Source: an uncultured Porphyromonadaceae bacterium
Lineage (GTDB): Bacteria; Bacteroidota; Bacteroidia; Bacteroidales; Muribaculaceae
Assembly: GCA_947174225.1 (NCBI GenBank)
Contig: CAMWIF010000089.1
Span: 1-8,957 of the forward strand
Length of the DNA stretch: 8,957 bases
Direction: 5' to 3'
Under the pieces are notes generated by a model that searched no databases, was not told where the DNA came from, and saw only the letters and a program-made list of their open reading frames with translations. Made by a program: the position numbers and the translations under genes. Below, one piece after another: positions 6,004 through 8,957 of this stretch (position 1 is its first letter; the number at the start of each line of letters is the position of its first letter).

Positions 6004-6747
6004 ATGAGTGACTACGAAATAATTTCCAACCGACAACTCACCCATAAGACCTGGGTGATGATACTCTCCGGAGACACCTCGGCAATAAAGGCTCCCGGAC
6101 AGTTTGTCAACATTGCTATCCCTGGCAAATACCTCCGCCGTCCAATTTCTATTTGCGACTATTCCCACGTGCGCGGTGAGATAACACTCCTCTATGACGT
6201 GGTGGGCGATGGTACACATATCCTCAGTCGTATGCGCCCCGGGCGTCACCTCAATCTCCTCAATGGTCTCGGCAACGGTTTCTCTACCACCTCTATCGGC
6301 TCTGCTCCCCTCCTTCTCGGCGGCGGCATCGGCTGTGCTCCCCTTATGGCACTTGCCCGCACCCTCCGTCTGCAAGGTAAGAACCCCATAGCTATCCTCG
6401 GCTTCAACACAGCTGCCGATAGCTTCGGAATGGAGAAATGGTTTGACCAGATTGGAGTTGAGGCGTATGTGGCAACTGTTGACGGCACTCTTGGTACAAA
6501 AGGTTTCGTGACCGACGTGATACGTGAAAAGAAAATAAACGGTGACCATTTCTACGCCTGCGGACCGATGCCTATGCTCCGTGCCCTCTGCACATCACTT
6601 GACATGCCGGGCGAACTCAGCATCGAGAGCCGTATGGGATGCGGATTCGGTGCCTGTATGTGTTGCAGCGTCGAAACTGCCGACGGTGCGAAAAGAATCT
6701 GTAAAGATGGACCCGTATTCAGAAAGGAGGAACTAATATGGAAATGA
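6004..6747 (+). CDS. pyrK: Dihydroorotate dehydrogenase B, electron transfer subunit (FAD, [2Fe-2S])
   Basis: Carries electrons from the FMN of PyrD through a [2Fe-2S] cluster and FAD to NAD+. The 247-aa protein is slightly shorter than typical PyrK (about 255-260). An N-terminal ferredoxin-reductase-like FAD domain holds the flavin motif RRPIS (45-49). The nucleotide-binding domain has GGGIGCAPL from residue 106 and the CGPMPML segment near 186. The C-terminal iron-sulphur site uses Cys213, Cys218, Cys221 and Cys233 (CX4CX2CX11C); an extra Cys220 lies beside it. The KDGPVF tail after Cys233 is typical. It begins 18 bp after carB. Its last codons contain a strong Shine-Dalgarno for pyrD, and its stop overlaps the pyrD start region by 10 bp, matching the need for equal amounts of the two subunits of the PyrD2-PyrK2 complex. 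Confidence 0.94.
   Translation: MSDYEIISNRQLTHKTWVMILSGDTSAIKAPGQFVNIAIPGKYLRRPISICDYSHVRGEITLLYDVVGDGTHILSRMRPGRHLNLLNGLGNGFSTTSIGSAPLLLGGGIGCAPLMALARTLRLQGKNPIAILGFNTAADSFGMEKWFDQIGVEAYVATVDGTLGTKGFVTDVIREKKINGDHFYACGPMPMLRALCTSLDMPGELSIESRMGCGFGACMCCSVETADGAKRICKDGPVFRKEELIWK
6723..6730 (+). promoter_or_regulatory. Strong Shine-Dalgarno for pyrD inside the pyrK end
   Basis: AAAGGAGG lies 7 nt before the pyrD ATG at 6738, an ideal spacing. It is within pyrK, covering parts of codons 240-242 (Lys-Glu-Glu). No other gene in the window has a comparable motif, and Bacteroidota seldom use Shine-Dalgarno pairing, so it stands out. It decides the start in favour of 6738 over the ATG at 6744, which overlaps the pyrK stop as ATGA. 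Confidence 0.7.
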
Positions 6748-7658
6748 ACAATTTGGACCTGAGCGTATCATTGAGCGGAGTGCAACTCCAGAACCCAGTC
6801 ATCCCTGCTTCCGGTTGCTTCGGATTCGGCTACGGCATGGCTGAGTTTTACGACATCGACTGCCTCGGCTCTATCTCATTCAAAGGTACCACCCGTGATG
6901 CACGTTTCGGCAATCCCCTCCCACGTGTGGCTGAATGTGCCGCCGGTATGATCAACTCCGTGGGTCTGCAAAATCCCGGCATCGACGCGGTAATTGCCGA
7001 AGAACTGCCAAAGATGCGTGAGGCGTTCCATCAGCCTATCATTGCCAACATCAGCGGTTTCTCGATTGATGAATACGTTGAATGTTGCGAAAAGATTGAC
7101 AAGGAAGACCAAGTAGCCATCATCGAACTCAACGTAAGCTGCCCCAATGTCCACGGGGGCGGTATGAGCTTCGGCACAAGCTGCGAATCCGTAGGCGAAG
7201 TGGTGAAAGAGGTAAAGAAAGTGATTACCAAGCCCCTCTACGTCAAACTCACACCCAATGTCACCGACATAGTGGCTATCGGCAGATCGGCAGTTGAAGC
7301 CGGAGCCGACGGACTCTGCCTAATCAACACGATGCTCGGAATGCGCATCGACATAAAGACCCGTCGCCCTGTAATCGCCAACCGTATGGGTGGCTTCTCC
7401 GGTCCGGCAGTCTTCCCGATAGCCGTGCGTATGGTCAACCAGGTTGCCCACTCCTGCGGTGTTCCCGTAATCGGATGTGGAGGCGTAACCACAGCGGCAG
7501 ACGTGATTGAGATGATGATGGCAGGAGCCACAGCCGTAGAAGTCGGTGCCGCCAACCTTGTCAATCCCTACGCTTGCAAAGAGATAATCGACTCCCTACC
7601 ACACGAAATGTCGCGCCTTGGCATCTCCTCCCTCACCGACATCATCGGCATAGTCTAA
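6738..7658 (+). CDS. pyrD: Dihydroorotate dehydrogenase type 1B, catalytic subunit
   Basis: FMN enzyme oxidising dihydroorotate to orotate, soluble and NAD+-linked through PyrK. The 306 aa are normal for class 1B. Visible features: ASGCFGFG (24-31); Lys49 in FKGTT, which contacts FMN and substrate; INSVGLQNPG near 72-81; NVSCPN with the class 1 catalytic base Cys135, at the same number as in Lactococcus PyrDB; and the FMN phosphate-binding GCGGVTT (246-252) followed by A-x-x-V-E-V-G near the C-terminus. A class 2 membrane-anchoring N-terminus is absent. The adjacent pyrK confirms type 1B rather than 1A. The start at 6738 is preferred because of AAAGGAGG 7 nt upstream; initiation at 6744 (304 aa, ATGA overlap with the pyrK stop) is the alternative. 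The 10-bp overlap implies translational coupling. Confidence 0.96.
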   Translation: MEMNNLDLSVSLSGVQLQNPVIPASGCFGFGYGMAEFYDIDCLGSISFKGTTRDARFGNPLPRVAECAAGMINSVGLQNPGIDAVIAEELPKMREAFHQPIIANISGFSIDEYVECCEKIDKEDQVAIIELNVSCPNVHGGGMSFGTSCESVGEVVKEVKKVITKPLYVKLTPNVTDIVAIGRSAVEAGADGLCLINTMLGMRIDIKTRRPVIANRMGGFSGPAVFPIAVRMVNQVAHSCGVPVIGCGGVTTAADVIEMMMAGATAVEVGAANLVNPYACKEIIDSLPHEMSRLGISSLTDIIGIV

Positions 7659-7687
7659 CCCACATCTCCTCCCATATGCCCTGTGCC

Positions 7688-7715
7688 ATAAACCATAAAC
7701 TATAAACCCTAAACC
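7688..7715 (+). repeat. Four tandem heptamers (ATAAACC type) ahead of pyrF
   Basis: Within the 60-bp pyrD-pyrF gap, ATAAACC (7688-7694), ATAAACT (7695-7701), ATAAACC (7702-7708) and CTAAACC (7709-7715) run in tandem and end 3 nt before the pyrF start. The same 13-mer TAAACCATAAACT precedes pyrC (333-345). The + strand has no G from 7686 to 7718. No terminator or promoter box is seen in the gap. The element may act as an unstructured translation start region or a protein-binding site on the RNA; this is inference. Confidence 0.6.
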
Positions 7716-7718
7716 AAC

Positions 7719-8426
7719 ATGAACAAAGACGTCATCATCGCCTGCGACTTCGCTTCAGCCGAAGACTGCCTCGCTTTCCTCGACAAATTCAAAGACGTGG
7801 AGCACAAGCCCTTCCTCAAGATCGGTATGGAGCTATACTACGCCGCAGGTCCCGAAATAGTAAAGGAACTCAAAAAACGTGGATTCAAGATCTTCCTTGA
7901 CCTCAAACTCCACGATATACCCAACACCGTGAAGAAGGCAATGAAAGTGCTTTCCAACCTCGATGTGGATATGGTAAACGTACACGCTGCCGGCACAATC
8001 GAAATGATGCGTGCAGCTCTCGAAGGACTGACCCGCGAAGACGGCACACGTCCCCTCCTCATAGCCGTAACTCAGCTCACTTCAACCTCTGAGAAGGCTA
8101 TGCGTGAGCAGCTTCTCATCGACGCATCTATCAACGACACTATCGCCAAATATGCCCGGAACGCAAAAGAGGCTGGTCTCGACGGTGTGGTATGTTCACC
8201 CCTTGAGGCTGCTCTCGTAAAGGAGGCTTGTGGACCCGACTTCAAAGCCATCACCCCCGGCATACGCTTCGCAGACTCAAAAGCTGACGACCAAGTACGC
8301 ATCACCGACCCTGCCCGTGCCCGTGAGATAGGCTCCGACTTCATCGTGGTAGGTCGTCCCATCACAGCCGCAGCCGACCCCGTAGCCGCCTACAACCGCT
8401 GTGTCAGCGAATTCCTTGCCCAATAA
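7719..8426 (+). CDS. pyrF: Orotidine 5'-phosphate decarboxylase, short (Bacillus-like) form
   Basis: Decarboxylates OMP to UMP, the last step of the pathway. The 235-aa TIM barrel shows all hallmark sites: Asp10 in ACDF, Lys35 (LKIGMEL), the catalytic array Asp61-x-Lys63-x-x-Asp66-Ile-Pro, NVHAAG, VTQLTS, TPGIR, and the phosphate-binding IVVGRPIT near the C-terminus. The catalytic Asp66 formally comes from the other monomer in the dimer. Length and the DLKLHDIPNTV sequence fit the approximately 240-aa subfamily of Bacillus and Lactococcus, whereas many Bacteroides carry a longer (about 270-aa) second subfamily. That difference is from general knowledge and bears on the operon's origin. There is no Shine-Dalgarno; four G-free heptamers lead into the ATG. 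It is 60 bp after pyrD and 54 bp before pyrE. Confidence 0.96.
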   Translation: MNKDVIIACDFASAEDCLAFLDKFKDVEHKPFLKIGMELYYAAGPEIVKELKKRGFKIFLDLKLHDIPNTVKKAMKVLSNLDVDMVNVHAAGTIEMMRAALEGLTREDGTRPLLIAVTQLTSTSEKAMREQLLIDASINDTIAKYARNAKEAGLDGVVCSPLEAALVKEACGPDFKAITPGIRFADSKADDQVRITDPARAREIGSDFIVVGRPITAAADPVAAYNRCVSEFLAQ

Positions 8427-8480
8427 ACTTCAAAATCCTTAAAGACCTTACCCTCATTAACCTCCTTACCCTAAACAATC
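8427..8480 (+). other. pyrF-pyrE spacer with a 9-nt direct repeat
   Basis: The 54-bp gap carries CCTTACCCT at 8446-8454 and 8464-8472, again with an 18-nt period like the repeat upstream of the promoter (20-53). Positions 8445-8480 lack G on the + strand, and CTAAACA (8471-8477) resembles the heptamers ahead of pyrC and pyrF. No hairpin with a T tail and no TAnnTTTG box is seen, so pyrE should be in the same transcript. Confidence 0.45.
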
Positions 8481-8957
8481 ATGGATACTGCAAAAAAAGT
8501 AGCAACCGAACTCCTCGCCATAAAGGCTGTATTCCTCAGCCCCGCCAAACCCTTCACTTGGGCAAGCGGCATAAAAAGTCCTATCTACTGCGACAACCGC
8601 CTCATCCTCACAGCTCCCAAAGCCCGCAAAGTGGTTGAGGAGGCAATCGCCGAAACCGTAAAAGAGAAATTCCCGGAAGCTGAAGTGCTTATGGGCACCA
8701 GCACCGCCGGAATCGCCCACGCTGCCATAGCCGCTTGGATTCTCGACAAACCTATGGGCTACGTGCGTGGCGGCAACAAAGACCACGGACGCGGCAACCG
8801 CATCGAAGGCAGGCTCGAACCCGGTCAGAAAGTGGTTGTGATCGAAGATCTCATATCTACCGCCGGAAGCTGCATCGAGGTTGTTGAGGCACTACGCGAA
8901 GCCGGTGCCGATGTACTCGGAGTGGTCAGTATTTTCACCTACGGTATGAAGAAAGGC
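8481..8957 (+). CDS. pyrE: Orotate phosphoribosyltransferase (3' end cut by window)
   Basis: Transfers phosphoribose from PRPP to orotate, giving OMP. The first 159 codons are present and the frame is open to the last base; the full protein is usually about 210 aa, so roughly 50 residues are missing. Visible features: FTWASGIKSPIYCDNR (25-40), the usual N-terminal orotate/PRPP loop; the GTSTAGIAHAA segment (72-82); the flexible catalytic loop with Arg96, Lys100 and His102 (VRGGNKDHGRGN); and the PRPP-binding motif VVVIEDLISTAGS (118-130), where the more common form is STGGS. The Lys that follows the loop Arg in Salmonella (Lys100 there) is Gly97 here; Bacillus-type enzymes also lack it. The ATG at 8481 is chosen because the family N-terminus begins there. 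There is no Shine-Dalgarno. It is last of the visible operon genes. Confidence 0.94.
   Translation, partial: MDTAKKVATELLAIKAVFLSPAKPFTWASGIKSPIYCDNRLILTAPKARKVVEEAIAETVKEKFPEAEVLMGTSTAGIAHAAIAAWILDKPMGYVRGGNKDHGRGNRIEGRLEPGQKVVVIEDLISTAGSCIEVVEALREAGADVLGVVSIFTYGMKKG

Noticed and set aside
7688..7715. CRISPR or telomere-like array from the TAAACC heptamers
   Set aside because: Four 7-bp units without spacers are far too short for CRISPR, and resemblance to eukaryotic CCCTAAA telomere repeats is coincidental inside a bacterial operon.
7659..7718. Terminator or internal promoter between pyrD and pyrF
   Set aside because: No stem followed by a T run and no TAnnTTTG box is present, so read-through is the better assumption.

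Overview
The window is a pyrimidine (UMP) biosynthesis operon on the + strand together with its promoter and a long 5' leader. The organism looks like a member of the Bacteroidota, probably order Bacteroidales. The evidence is a textbook Bacteroidota promoter (TTTG, 20 bp, TAACTTTG) at 102-133 and A-rich, G-poor sequence without a Shine-Dalgarno motif ahead of nearly every start codon. The coding DNA is moderately GC-rich and the leader is AT-rich. A gut Muribaculaceae-like genome would fit, but that is inference.

Layout. Bases 1-101 are non-coding and carry an imperfect 18-bp direct repeat. The promoter at 102-133 should start transcription near 138-141. The leader (about 140-355) holds a candidate 65-codon leader ORF (152-349), a hairpin followed by seven T (215-248), a U-rich stretch, and a strong intrinsic-terminator hairpin (259-288). 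Then come pyrC (356-1642), carA (1700-2788), carB (2803-5985), pyrK (6004-6747), pyrD type 1B (6738-7658, overlapping pyrK), pyrF (7719-8426) and the first 159 codons of pyrE (8481 to the window end). All gaps are 60 bp or less and none shows a convincing terminator or promoter, so one transcript is likely.

Pathway. CarA/CarB make carbamoyl phosphate. Aspartate carbamoyltransferase (pyrB) is not in the window and must be encoded elsewhere. PyrC closes the dihydroorotate ring, the PyrD-PyrK complex oxidises it to orotate with NAD+, PyrE adds PRPP to give OMP, and PyrF decarboxylates OMP to UMP. The order pyrC-carA-carB-pyrK-pyrD-pyrF-pyrE is that of the Bacillus subtilis pyr operon downstream of pyrB, and the PyrF is the short, Bacillus-like form.

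Most interesting point. The leader has the architecture of UTP-sensitive attenuation as known for enterobacterial pyrBI: an ORF read through a U-rich tract and an intrinsic terminator, ending 6 nt before the first structural gene. No PyrR-type binding site was recognised. This would be an independent attenuation system in Bacteroidota. Secondary points are interlocking alternative pairings in the leader, tandem TAAACC-type heptamers ahead of pyrC and pyrF, and a lone strong Shine-Dalgarno at the pyrK/pyrD overlap.
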